In this document: in pieces, positions 8,950 through 17,472 of the stretch
Position numbering within the stretch: the first letter of the stretch is position 1
Layout: every line of letters begins with the position of its first letter
Source: Lentisphaeria bacterium
GTDB taxonomy: Bacteria; Verrucomicrobiota; Lentisphaeria; Victivallales; Victivallaceae
Direction: 5' to 3'
Length of the DNA: 64,000 nucleotides
Assembly (NCBI GenBank): GCA_900768505.1
Contig: CAAGED010000014.1
Location: forward strand, 1-64,000
The notes under the pieces: generated by a model
What the model was told of the DNA's origin: nothing
Databases searched by the model: none
Seen by the model: the letters and a program-made list of their open reading frames with translations, nothing else
Position numbers and translations under genes: made by a program

Positions 8950-10779
8950 TCAATCAGAAGCCAGATTACGATAAAATAACGCCGTGTCGTTGTATTCGTT
9001 TATCAAATTGCGGTTGTCGCCATCGAACAAGAGATTCAATGCCGGAAGCAGTTCCGGAATTTTTCCATGTAAAAACACCACACTGCAATCCCCGGTTAAT
9101 CCGTTAGACGGCAAAGGATATATTTCCACCTGCCGCGGATTAAGCCTGGAACCGTATTTTTTGACAAAACAATTATATGGCAATGTTATTATCGTTATTT
9201 CCTTATCCAGCGGCCAATAATAATCATTCAACTCCGGCAGTTCCCGGTTGTAAAAAAAATGTAGCGCTCCCTGCCAGGCTGGTTGACCCAGCAGAACGGT
9301 TAATTTGTCATCGTTCGCATGAGTTTGCAGTATTTTATGCAGCGGCACGGTTTTTTTCCCAAATTGATATGTCGTCTGCTCCTCGTAATTACGCCATGTA
9401 AATACTCCTGCCGCAAGCAACGCGACAACCAGAGTGGCAAAACGGCCGTATACTTGCCACTTGCCATGCCTCCAGCCGGCAAGCATCATAATTACTCCAT
9501 AAAATAACAGACCACTGAATAATGCCAACAATATTTTGGGTAGATCAATTTCGCTGCTGTGACAAAAATAACCGATGCTTATGCCAATAAACAATAACGC
9601 CGCCACTGTCAGCAACCAGACGGAAAGTCGTCCAATTTGCAATGCAATCTGCCAATACTTGCGAGCATCGGTCCGAGTCTGCAAAAAATTTTCCACTCCG
9701 TACGCCGTCAACAATGCCGCCGGTGCCGTTAAAATCAGCAGATAACGCTCTGGCTTCCACGGAACCAACTGCAAAATAAGCACTGAAATTATAAATACAG
9801 ACAAAATTAAACTCAATACGGGTGATTTATTTTGCCGGCATAATTTAAAATCATATATCAGCACCACCAAAAAAAACGGTAAAAAAGGCATGAAAAAGCG
9901 CCAGATAACCTTTAAATAATCGTACCAGAAGCCAATTCCCTCCGGATTGCTTCGCGCACCGACAATCGAGAAAACATTATTACCCCATAAAACCGAATAT
10001 GCCGTGTAATACCCACCCGCCTGATAGAGCCACGCCAAATAACCCACATACCCTAATAACATTACTCCGCTTCCCAGCAGCAGTGCCGTGAAACGGCGCC
10101 AGCGAAAACAATCCTCCCGCCAATCCAGCCACATCAGCCAAATTAACAGTGGCATGCCAAGCAATACTCCGGCGGATAAATTTATGGTCAGCAGCAGCAA
10201 CGTACCGGCGAGGATAAAAACCAGATACCACACCAATTGCACTCTCCGTCTCCGGGATAAAACCGTCTCGCCGAAGCTCCACCACGCCAAGGTGAGCCAG
10301 AGCGAGCCTGACATTTGGGCTGAGGCCTGCTGCGCCGCCGAAAAAAATGTGGTGTTAAAACCTAAAATCAGTGCCGTCGCAAAGGCGGTCAAACGCTGCA
10401 AACCCAATCTGCAGGCTATGAAATAAATAAGCAACATAAAGAATATGGCGCTGAGCAATGCGGGTAATGCGGCGGCAAAGACGGTATTGCCCAGCAATGC
10501 AATGCACCACGCGCCGCAAATGGTATGAAGCGTGGCATTCAGCATAAAAATCGTTTCGCCGCAGCGGGGAGTGACATAATCGCCGGTAGCGGCCATTTTC
10601 ATCATGTTGCCAAGTGTAACAAACTCCTCCGCCGAGGCCACATTGGTTGCCGAAATCACACCGGAAAAGAGTATTGCGGCAATTAAAGCAATGGCGCTGC
10701 AATATTTCCAATGGGATATTTCTTCGGATTTAATCACAAAATTTTTCAATCCGCTGATTTTCTGGAGCAACTTATTCAA
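8950..10779 (-). CDS. GT39-like polytopic glycosyltransferase, 609 aa
   Basis: Integral membrane protein with roughly eleven to twelve hydrophobic segments and a C-terminal soluble domain of ~130 residues. The first exported loop (EEFVTLGNMMKMAATGDYVT) resembles the acidic loop after helix 1 in ArnT/PMT proteins, which use polyprenyl-phosphate sugars as donors on the outer face of the membrane. The acceptor is unknown. It is last in the DUF1805-pdxB-ABC ATPase operon, 40 bases after the ATPase gene, and ends four bases from the convergent lipoprotein gene. Confidence 0.7.
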   Translation of the reverse strand: MNKLLQKISGLKNFVIKSEEISHWKYCSAIALIAAILFSGVISATNVASAEEFVTLGNMMKMAATGDYVTPRCGETIFMLNATLHTICGAWCIALLGNTVFAAALPALLSAIFFMLLIYFIACRLGLQRLTAFATALILGFNTTFFSAAQQASAQMSGSLWLTLAWWSFGETVLSRRRRVQLVWYLVFILAGTLLLLTINLSAGVLLGMPLLIWLMWLDWREDCFRWRRFTALLLGSGVMLLGYVGYLAWLYQAGGYYTAYSVLWGNNVFSIVGARSNPEGIGFWYDYLKVIWRFFMPFLPFFLVVLIYDFKLCRQNKSPVLSLILSVFIISVLILQLVPWKPERYLLILTAPAALLTAYGVENFLQTRTDARKYWQIALQIGRLSVWLLTVAALLFIGISIGYFCHSSEIDLPKILLALFSGLLFYGVIMMLAGWRHGKWQVYGRFATLVVALLAAGVFTWRNYEEQTTYQFGKKTVPLHKILQTHANDDKLTVLLGQPAWQGALHFFYNRELPELNDYYWPLDKEITIITLPYNCFVKKYGSRLNPRQVEIYPLPSNGLTGDCSVVFLHGKIPELLPALNLLFDGDNRNLINEYNDTALFYRNLASD

Positions 10780-10819
10780 ACATCACGCCCTTTTATAATT
10801 TGCATTTGAGAAAAAATGA

Positions 10820-11611
10820 TTATTCAATTACCGGCCAGAAACGCCCCGCCCGATTGCGAATCAGTTTTATGTTAAGGTCAAACGCCTTACGCAAATTATC
10901 CTCCGACAACACCTCGTCCCGCTTGCCCCGGGCAATCACTTCACCTTTGCGGATAATCATTCCGCAATCAAACATCGGCAGAATATCCTCAATCCGCTGA
11001 GTAATGAAAATAATGGTCAATTCCGGGCGGTCCGCCGCCAGTTTTTCCACCATGCTCAGGAAAAATTCCCGGCTGCTGATGTCCAGATAAACGCCGGTTT
11101 CGTCCAGAATCATCAACTCAGGACGGCTCATCAATGCCCGGGCAATCAATAATTTAATTTGTTCGCCGCTGCTCATAACCTGCATTGGGCGATCCATCAA
11201 ATGTTCACCCTTGAGCATCTTAAGCATTTCAAACGCCTTCTCCCGCTCGCCCGGCTCCTCCTTGCGGAATAAACCAAGCGTTCCCTCCACTCCGGAAATA
11301 ACCACTTCCGCCCCTGAGAGTTCCCGCTCGCTGGTCAGCTGCTGCAAAAATGGACTTACCCAGGCAATTCGTTTACGCATGGTTGCCAAATCAATATGGC
11401 CGTAGCGCTCTCCCAGCACCTCTACCGTAGCTCCGTAGTAAGGCCATGCCAACCCCATAATCATCTTTACCAGAGTGGTTTTTCCGGCTCCGTTTGCGCC
11501 TAAAATAAAGTGATGACTGCCGCGTTCAAGCTGCCAGTTGAAATTTTTGAGGATAAGATTGCCGCCCAGCGAGAGGGAGGCATTTTCGATGTTGATGGCC
11601 AAATTACTCAT
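10820..11611 (-). CDS. ABC transporter ATP-binding protein without partner permease
   Basis: Stand-alone nucleotide-binding domain of about 263 aa. Walker A is GANGAGKT and the signature is MSSGEQ, as in the YlmA/ModF-like group rather than canonical LSGGQ. Walker B reads LMILDET followed by GVYLD, so the usual Pro after the Glu is Thr and the D-loop is unusual. The H-loop His is not obvious: the expected position reads FITQR. No membrane subunit is encoded beside it, so it may be a soluble ABC protein or borrow a distant permease. ATG 11611 lies one base after the pdxB stop; an upstream GTG (11620) is a less likely start. Confidence 0.85.
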   Translation of the reverse strand: MSNLAINIENASLSLGGNLILKNFNWQLERGSHHFILGANGAGKTTLVKMIMGLAWPYYGATVEVLGERYGHIDLATMRKRIAWVSPFLQQLTSERELSGAEVVISGVEGTLGLFRKEEPGEREKAFEMLKMLKGEHLMDRPMQVMSSGEQIKLLIARALMSRPELMILDETGVYLDISSREFFLSMVEKLAADRPELTIIFITQRIEDILPMFDCGMIIRKGEVIARGKRDEVLSEDNLRKAFDLNIKLIRNRAGRFWPVIE

Positions 11612-11612
11612 T

Positions 11613-12737
11613 TTACACACTAAATCCGAGTTCTTTCAAAATATTGTTTATTTCCGGCGCGGCGTTTATCACCCGGTAGTGGTTGAATTCCAACCGCACC
11701 GGATAATTGCCCCGCAACTGCTCAAAACTCCCCGGAGAACGGCGCAGCGCCTGATCGTCCGAGTGAATATCGTACGCACAATTTACCGCATAAGCCAACT
11801 GCTCCGAAACGGGGAGCTGGTTCATGCCGCTCATATCAATTATATCATCCGTCGGAGTTGGAAATCCGACGGCCGCAAATTCAAATTCCGGCAACTTAAA
11901 AAATTCCGCCAATTTTTTTACACTCCAGCCGGTGCCGTTGCGCTTGCCGTCCGCCGAATATCCGGCAATGTGGGGCGTAGCAAAAAAGAGACTACCCAAT
12001 AAATCCGGATTTATCGCCGGCTCCTGCTCCCAGACATCCAGAATTGCACCGGAAATTTGACCGGCATTCAAAGTTGTCAGCAAGCTGGAATTATCCACCA
12101 CTTCCCCCCGGGAGGAGTTCAGCAGCAATGCCGTTGGTTTTAGAAGCCGGATATTTTCGTCGTTAAGCAGGTGGAAGGTGTTGAATTTCCCTCCTTGAAT
12201 CAGTGGCGTGTGAAAGCTGATAATGTCGCTTTTTCGCAATACCTCCTCCAGGGATGTCCAATATTCTCCTCCCTCCGACTGCTGACGGGGCGGGTCGTTT
12301 AAAAGCACTTTCAAGCCCAGCGCCCGGCCGGCGGCGGCGACTTTTCGCCCCACATTACCCACCCCGACAACGCCCAGAGTTTTTCCCTTGAGTGTCCAAT
12401 GGTTTTCCGCTGCGTAATTTAATATCGCACTGCAAAAATATTGAGTCACCGAGTTGGCATTGCAACCCGGCGCATTGCACCAGACAATTCCCCGTTGCGC
12501 CAGATAATCAATATCCAGATGGTCGAAGCCGATTGTGGCGGTGGCGATGAATTTTACCGGCGTATTTTCCAGCAGTTCCCGGTCGCACCTGGTGCGGGTG
12601 CGGATAATCAGCGCATCGGCGTTCCCCAAGTCGGAACGGGAAATTTTGCCTCCTGGCAGGTAGGTTACGGCACAATTATGAACCTCAAGCACGCCCCGGA
12701 GAAAAGGTATTTTATCATCAGCAACAATGTTAAGCAT
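11613..12737 (-). CDS. pdxB: Erythronate-4-phosphate dehydrogenase
   Basis: 374-aa D-isomer-specific 2-hydroxyacid dehydrogenase matching PdxB, which oxidises 4-phosphoerythronate in the DXP-independent pyridoxal phosphate pathway. The catalytic domain starts at LNIVADDKIPF. The NAD-binding fold has GVVGVGNVG. The catalytic trio is visible as Arg in NSSRGEVVD, Glu in LDVWEQEP and His in FATPHIAGYS. The C-terminal ~90 residues correspond to the PdxB dimerisation domain, absent from ordinary SerA-like enzymes. It lies between the DUF1805 gene (24 bases) and the ABC ATPase gene (near-overlap), in one operon. Confidence 0.9.
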   Translation of the reverse strand: MLNIVADDKIPFLRGVLEVHNCAVTYLPGGKISRSDLGNADALIIRTRTRCDRELLENTPVKFIATATIGFDHLDIDYLAQRGIVWCNAPGCNANSVTQYFCSAILNYAAENHWTLKGKTLGVVGVGNVGRKVAAAGRALGLKVLLNDPPRQQSEGGEYWTSLEEVLRKSDIISFHTPLIQGGKFNTFHLLNDENIRLLKPTALLLNSSRGEVVDNSSLLTTLNAGQISGAILDVWEQEPAINPDLLGSLFFATPHIAGYSADGKRNGTGWSVKKLAEFFKLPEFEFAAVGFPTPTDDIIDMSGMNQLPVSEQLAYAVNCAYDIHSDDQALRRSPGSFEQLRGNYPVRLEFNHYRVINAAPEINNILKELGFSV

Positions 12738-12761
12738 GATTATTTTACTCCGGATTGTTTT

Positions 12762-13043
12762 TCATGCCATAAGCAGGAGCGCTTCGCGGCCGCTCATGCC
12801 GGCGGTTATGCCGGATTTTTCGGCGGCGGTGCTGACAGCGATGATTTTGGCATTAAGCATGTCATCGAAGGTTTTTACGCCGGAGACCACGGCCAGGGAA
12901 TCGTTAAGTTTATTGGCGGTTTCAATTTTGAAGTACCCGCAGCCGAGCAATCCGTGTTGCGCAGTGATTAAAATAATATTGCCGTTGGGAGTCGGAATCC
13001 GGTAGCCGGTGAAATTTTTCCCATCAATTGTGATATTTTCCAT
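12762..13043 (-). CDS. DUF1805 (YunC-like) domain protein
   Basis: About 93 aa and almost entirely one DUF1805 domain. Landmarks are the AQHGLLGCGYF segment with its Cys and the Lys/Val-rich end VSTAAEKSGITAGMSGREAL. Structures of the family show a small alpha/beta fold; the biochemical role is unknown. GGAGATG just before ATG 13043 (MENITIDG) fixes the start; the frame extends 13 codons upstream without support. It is the first gene of the minus-strand operon with pdxB and divergent from the NifU-type gene. Confidence 0.85.
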   Translation of the reverse strand: MENITIDGKNFTGYRIPTPNGNIILITAQHGLLGCGYFKIETANKLNDSLAVVSGVKTFDDMLNAKIIAVSTAAEKSGITAGMSGREALLLMA

Positions 13044-13220
13044 AACCGCATCTCCTTCAAACTTGAAATTCCGTGAAAACATTTAAAAAATCAACTTGCA
13101 AAAAAGATATTTTGAAATATACTACATTATATCTAACAAACAAGTAACCAGAAACAATTTTATTCGGCGATTTTGCATTTTCGGCATTTTTTGCCGGATA
13201 AATCATAAGGATCAGAAAAA

Positions 13221-13451
13221 ATGGAAGAACTGAAAAAGCAGATTGAAGATAAACTTAATGACTTGCGCGTTCACCTTCAGGCCGACGGCGGAGACTTGGA
13301 AATCGTCAGCATTGAGGGCAAGGTTGTGCAGCTTAAGTTGCGCGGCGCCTGCGGCTGCTGCCCCCACGCCACCATGACCATCAAGAATGGCTTGGAGCGG
13401 ATTTTGCGGGAGGAGATTGACCCGGAAATCGTTATTGAGCGGGTATTATAA
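13221..13451 (+). CDS. NifU C-terminal-domain iron-sulfur scaffold protein
   Basis: 76 aa, a single NifU-like (Nfu) domain. The RVHLQADGGDLE opening and the CGCC motif in LRGACGCCPHATMTIKNGLE are diagnostic; the CxxC pair binds a transient Fe-S cluster delivered to apo-enzymes. Length equals a solitary Nfu domain with no A-type fusion. AAGGA precedes the ATG by eight or nine bases and an intrinsic terminator follows 20 bases after the stop, so it is monocistronic. Confidence 0.9.
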   Translation: MEELKKQIEDKLNDLRVHLQADGGDLEIVSIEGKVVQLKLRGACGCCPHATMTIKNGLERILREEIDPEIVIERVL

Positions 13452-13472
13452 AAATTACTCGGCAGGAAGTTC

Positions 13473-13513
13473 AGCGTTGTCCCCGGAAGTAAAAACGGCG
13501 GCAACGCTTTTTT
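13473..13513 (+). terminator. Intrinsic terminator after the NifU-type gene
   Basis: AGCGTTG (13473-13479) pairs with CAACGCT (13502-13508), followed by T6. Confidence 0.8.
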
Positions 13514-13562
13514 ATTGACGAAAAAAGAGTATAAAAAAGCAGCTTATGCAAAAAACTTATTT

Positions 13563-13721
13563 TTATGGATAATCCACCGCCACGGTGCTGACCGCCCGGT
13601 TGCCGTAATCGGTAAAGACGTTAAAAAAGATCAGCATTGCCACCGTAATGACTAAAATTAACGCCGTCATGATCACAAATTCGGTCAAAACCTGACCCTG
13701 CTGGCGCATTTTATTTTTCAT
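13563..13721 (-). CDS. Solitary Flp-type (class IVb) prepilin-like peptide, 52 aa
   Basis: The N terminus is short and basic (MKNKMRQQ). It is followed by GQVLTEF, the G-x4-E-F/Y cleavage motif of Flp/TadE prepilins, then ~20 hydrophobic residues and a short polar tail. It would be cleaved after Gly and stay membrane-embedded or assemble into a pilus. No tad/rcp genes are nearby. GGGAGG six bases before ATG 13721 decides the start. It lies about 125 bases downstream of panD on the same strand. A second such gene, differing in sequence, is at 18918. Confidence 0.75.
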   Translation of the reverse strand: MKNKMRQQGQVLTEFVIMTALILVITVAMLIFFNVFTDYGNRAVSTVAVDYP

Positions 13722-13847
13722 AGAACGCCTCCCGAATCTGCGGCGCATTTTTGCATGCCCGGCAAGATTTGCATACCTTGATTTTTCATTTTGCCCATGG
13801 ATTTTCCAACCTCCGGCAGATAATGCATTTCACTTGCCGGTGGCGGT

Positions 13848-14228
13848 TTAATAATCCAGCCGGGGATCCTTCTCCCGTCGCTGGGCAATCTGGTTGTTCT
13901 CGTCCATCACCACCACAATTGGGTGAAAACTCTTCAAATCCGCCGCATCAAACACCGCAAACGCCATAATGGTAATCACATCACCTACGTTTGCCCGGTG
14001 CGCCGCCGGCCCGTTGACACAAAAACGCTTACTGCCGCGGGGCCCCGGAATGGCGTAGGTTTCAAAACGATTGCCGTTGTTGCGATTTACCACCAGAATT
14101 TTTTCGTAGGGCAGAATACCCGCCGCATCCAATAAATCCCGGTCAATCTCCAAACTGCCCTCATAATTCAATTCACTGTGAGTAACTCTGGCGGTGTGAA
14201 TTTTACCGCTCAACATAATTCTTTGCAT
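13848..14228 (-). CDS. panD: Aspartate 1-decarboxylase
   Basis: 126-aa pyruvoyl-dependent enzyme making beta-alanine from aspartate for pantothenate. It starts MQRIMLSGKIHTARVT like other PanD proteins and carries the self-cleavage site YEGS, where Ser25 becomes the pyruvoyl group. RCNG-type core residues appear as FCVNGPAAHRANVGD and the Arg/Tyr pocket is recognisable. The length is standard. panE lies 12 kb away at 26140; panB and panC are not in the window. Gene order nrdR-panD-Flp suggests possible co-transcription, with gaps of 125-160 bases. Confidence 0.95.
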   Translation of the reverse strand: MQRIMLSGKIHTARVTHSELNYEGSLEIDRDLLDAAGILPYEKILVVNRNNGNRFETYAIPGPRGSKRFCVNGPAAHRANVGDVITIMAFAVFDAADLKSFHPIVVVMDENNQIAQRREKDPRLDY

Positions 14229-14387
14229 TTGTCAATCATCCAAATTAATCCGTTAACAATCCGCGCCCGTTCATTCTCTTTTTGCGCCTGCGCTGTTTAA
14301 TATACCACGTTTAGGGCATATTATCAAATCATAAGCTGCATGTAAATATACTTTGAGGTGTGCAATAAGTTCAGTTTGCGCTTTGAA

Positions 14388-14840
14388 TTAACGTTTTTCC
14401 AGCGTTTTTATCTCTTCGATGAATTCGTCTACATCCTTGAATTTCCGGTAGACCGAGGCAAAACGCACATACGCCACCTGATCAAGCTGCCGCAAGGCAT
14501 TCATCACCCGGTTGCCGACTTCGGTACTGCTCACTTCTTTGTCAAAATCCTTTTGAATGCAATTAGCCACCTCCTCCACCAGCCGATCAATGGCATCCTG
14601 GCCGATGGGACGCTTATAACAGGCGTTTTCAATGCCGCGCCGGAGCTTGTCTTTGTCGAAATCTTCCCGGATATTGTTCTTCTTAACCACCTTAAGCTCT
14701 TCTTGAATAATTCCCTCGTAAGTGGTAAAACGGTGCAGACAGCGGGTGCATTCCCGTCGCCTGCGGACACCGGCTCCGTCTTTTACGGCACGGGAATCGA
14801 CCACCTTATCATCTTCACAACCGCAAGCGGGACAACGCAT
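14388..14840 (-). CDS. nrdR: Transcriptional repressor NrdR
   Basis: 150 aa. The N-terminal zinc ribbon has CPAC and CTRC pairs (residues 3-34), with RRRRECTRC and RFTTYE typical of NrdR. An ATP-cone follows (KVVKKNNIREDFDKDKLRRG). The protein senses (d)ATP and represses ribonucleotide reductase genes through NrdR boxes. No nrd genes are in this window, so the regulator acts in trans. Confidence 0.95.
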   Translation of the reverse strand: MRCPACGCEDDKVVDSRAVKDGAGVRRRRECTRCLHRFTTYEGIIQEELKVVKKNNIREDFDKDKLRRGIENACYKRPIGQDAIDRLVEEVANCIQKDFDKEVSSTEVGNRVMNALRQLDQVAYVRFASVYRKFKDVDEFIEEIKTLEKR

Positions 14841-14983
14841 AAAAAATACTCCGGTTAAATTAATGTACGGTAATAACTTAGTTGCTTAAAAATAATACAT
14901 TTTGCCCGAAAATCAAGTTTTGTCCTGTTTAAAAACATTTTTTTTATATTTTATTTCGTAAATTTGCTGTCACGGGGATAAAT

Positions 14984-16243
14984 TCAGCCCTTTTTGTGCT
15001 TCAAACTCCGCCGCACCAGCAATAAAACGGCAAAGGTCAGCGCCGGATAAAGCGCCCCCAGCAGCATGCCGCCCCGAAGACTGAACTGCTCTGCCGAGGC
15101 CGCATACTCCACGGCGTATTCCTGAATAAATCCAAAGTCCGGCAGTATATCCACCGCCACTCCGATTAAATACGGTCCGATGGCCGCTCCGATATCGCCG
15201 CCGAAAGCGAGCATGGCAAACATCCAGGCTCCCGCCTGGGGGAATTTCTGCGCCGCCAGTACTACACTGCCCGGCCACAGGAGGCAACTGGCGAATCCGC
15301 ATAGGGCACACAAAATCAGAGTAAGCGCCGGCAAAGGTGAGATCGCCACGCCTAAATAACATACCAGTGCCAGCAGAGAACCCAGTGTCATCACTTTAAG
15401 CAGATTGATTTTTCCGCCGTAAATTCCATAAAGGGAACGTCCCAGTGCCAACATCAGCGCAAAGGAGCACATTCCGGCAATATCACCGTAGACCTTGGGC
15501 AGGGACAATGCCCGTTCCAGATACGCACTGCTCCATTGGACAATAGATACTTCGGTAGCGCCGCCGATGGCGATACAGCCGGTAATCAGGTAAAAGAATG
15601 GTTGTTTCAGAAGAAAATTCGCGCCCTGCCGCTGAACTGGCGGGATTGGCGGCGACAATGGCGCCCGGTAAAACTGCCATGCATTGTAAAGAGGAGGCAG
15701 CGCCCAGAAAATAACGATATACTGCCAGTTCTCCCGTCCGATTAAATTCAAAAGCAAAGTACTCAAAATGATCACCGAAACCTGCCCCCAGGCGTAGAGC
15801 GAATGCAGTGCGCTCATGGCGGCGCCCTTGCGTTTTTCATCGGTGGGAATGGCATTGATTATGGGACTGAATGTCAGTTCCACCAAGCCACCGGCACCGG
15901 AAAAGACGACAGTACCCAGCAGAAAGCCATAAAAGACCCAGGTTTGCGGCAACAGCCATGAACTCAAGGCGAAAGTCAAAAAGCCGCCGCAGGTAAGAAA
16001 TGGCGCGGCTACGACAAAGGGACGGAATCCCCAGCGATCAACCGGATGGCTGCAGATGACATCCACTGCCACCTGAGTGGCGAAATTTATGGCGATAAGC
16101 AGACTTAACTGATGATAGCTCAAACCGAACTGCTCTCGCAGGGGTATGAATAGCAGCGGAGTGAGATTGATAACACTGGCCTGAATGAAGTTTCCAAAAT
16201 AACAGGCGCGGATGGTGGCACGGAAGTCGGTAGCTAAGTTCAT
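14984..16243 (-). CDS. MFS transporter, 419 aa
   Basis: About twelve hydrophobic segments in two halves, with the cytoplasmic loop between helices 2 and 3 present as HPVDRWGFRPFVVAAP (a degenerate form of the G-x3-D-R-x-G-R/K motif). The second half begins near LKQPFFYLITGCIAIG. The best resemblance is to sugar- or FucP-like major facilitator proteins, but the substrate cannot be assigned. It is a single gene with a long AT-rich region upstream. Confidence 0.85.
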   Translation of the reverse strand: MNLATDFRATIRACYFGNFIQASVINLTPLLFIPLREQFGLSYHQLSLLIAINFATQVAVDVICSHPVDRWGFRPFVVAAPFLTCGGFLTFALSSWLLPQTWVFYGFLLGTVVFSGAGGLVELTFSPIINAIPTDEKRKGAAMSALHSLYAWGQVSVIILSTLLLNLIGRENWQYIVIFWALPPLYNAWQFYRAPLSPPIPPVQRQGANFLLKQPFFYLITGCIAIGGATEVSIVQWSSAYLERALSLPKVYGDIAGMCSFALMLALGRSLYGIYGGKINLLKVMTLGSLLALVCYLGVAISPLPALTLILCALCGFASCLLWPGSVVLAAQKFPQAGAWMFAMLAFGGDIGAAIGPYLIGVAVDILPDFGFIQEYAVEYAASAEQFSLRGGMLLGALYPALTFAVLLLVRRSLKHKKG

Positions 16244-16745
16244 AATTAGATTGATAATCCTGGCTTGGTCTTTTACAAAGAAGAGAAATTAAATATAATA
16301 TAGCATAGGAATGGCAAAATGAAACCGTTGCCAATGTGCAATATGAAAAAAATAGGAATCCGGAAAGTGTCTGGACGCAATATTATGCGGCGGACCATTT
16401 TGAGTGGGCGGAAATAGAGTCACAAAACATGAAAAAATCGGTGTTATTACCAAAGAATATTGCTTAATTTTGCGGTGAAAAAAAATTTTTTGATTTTTTT
16501 TGATTTTGATGTTGCAAAATGCAATTTGCGATTGTATTATAACAGCAGAAGGGTCGGAAAAGGCTGGTTTTCCTGCAGCTTCGGTAGTTTTTTTTGAAGC
16601 TGATAAAGATACCGCATCCACCCGGCAGAAAAAAACTAGTCGGTTCGGGGTGAAAAATTAAGGAGACATTCCGGGCTGAAAGCAACCAAAAGTTACTGTA
16701 AAAGTCAAGTATAAAAAAGCAACACAAAAGCGAAGGAGATCGATT
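16244..16745. other. Long intergenic region with promoter and structured leader
   Basis: No gene is supported; minus-strand frames here are AT-rich and lack start signals. A strong plus-strand promoter lies at 16512-16540, giving the gene at 16746 a leader of about 200 bases. Within the leader AGCTTC and GAAGCT (about 16578-16600) form a hairpin. The segment around 16640-16690 has several G- and C-rich blocks that could pair. It matches no riboswitch consensus I can recall. Confidence 0.5.
16512..16540 (+). promoter_or_regulatory. Sigma70-type promoter
   Basis: TTGCAA (16512-16517), a 17-base spacer, TATTAT (16535-16540). Probably drives the 220-aa membrane protein gene and perhaps the following prepilin gene. 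Confidence 0.6.
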
Positions 16746-17408
16746 ATGTTTTGGGGGTTAATCGTAGTTGCGGTAGTCGCATTTATTGGGGTATTGGTTT
16801 TTAAAAACAATCCCAATCAGGCAGTGGCGAAAGGCGGAGCCGGGGTATCGGTTTTGGTGCTTTTGGCTGCGGTGGTTGGTATTGCGGTTACTGAAATGGG
16901 CTCCGGACGCAGTGCCTCTGAAGTTATCGGTGCAAGTGAAAATGGCCAGAGAGTTTTGGCTTATGGTATTGCCGAAAAATTCAAAGGAGAGAATGGAGTC
17001 GTATATATAACCGGCAGTGAAGACGGCAATGCTGCCGGATTATCTGGTGATCGCAAGGTTTTTTATGACTATTTGGTAAAATATGGCGTTCCTGAAACTG
17101 ATATTTTGGTAGTGGATGGTTTCCCGGGCAATGTTTTGCAGTCCAACCCGAAAGCATTGATTTCTGCGCTGAAGGCAAAAGCAGATGCTAAAACAGTTGT
17201 TTTGTTCGGTTTGGTTCCAACCGGAATTGTAAGAGAAGCGGTGGAGAAGAATATCGGAAAAGATCAGAACGCTTATTGGCTGCTTGCCCGCAAGGACTCG
17301 ATACCGAAAAACGTCAAAGCAGTTCAGTCAAAAGCTCTCAGCTTCACTAATTTTAACTTTTCCGGCGACGATGCCAAGGATTTTTCTGAATTGTTTGTCA
17401 TTGAGTAG
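16746..17408 (+). CDS. Unknown protein with two N-terminal membrane helices, 220 aa
   Basis: Not recognised. Two hydrophobic segments (about residues 2-19 and 32-50) are followed by a ~165-residue alternating alpha/beta domain (VVYITGSEDGNAAGLSGDRK, TDILVVDGFPGNVLQ, TVVLFGLVPTGIV) suggestive of a Rossmann-like or periplasmic-binding-like fold. GAAGGAGA eight bases before the ATG is strong. The next gene, a prepilin, follows after 64 bases with its own ribosome-binding site, so the two may be co-expressed. Composition (many alanines, glycines and valines) suits a well-expressed protein. Confidence 0.7.
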   Translation: MFWGLIVVAVVAFIGVLVFKNNPNQAVAKGGAGVSVLVLLAAVVGIAVTEMGSGRSASEVIGASENGQRVLAYGIAEKFKGENGVVYITGSEDGNAAGLSGDRKVFYDYLVKYGVPETDILVVDGFPGNVLQSNPKALISALKAKADAKTVVLFGLVPTGIVREAVEKNIGKDQNAYWLLARKDSIPKNVKAVQSKALSFTNFNFSGDDAKDFSELFVIE

Positions 17409-17472
17409 TAAAATACTCTTGTCTCTTATAAAATAAAATCATCTGAATAATTTAAAAAAGGAGAATTACAAG

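Noticed and set aside
13722..13847. 26-codon frame upstream of the Flp-type gene overlapping its start by ATGA
   Set aside because: No recognisable signal or homologue; the true pilin start has its own GGGAGG.
16289..16727. Overlapping minus-strand frames in the long gap before 16746
   Set aside because: AT-driven composition, no ribosome-binding site and overlap with a strong plus-strand promoter.
16541..16745. Riboswitch in the 200-base leader (cyclic di-GMP or cobalamin type)
   Set aside because: The consensus blocks of these classes are not present; only generic hairpins are seen.
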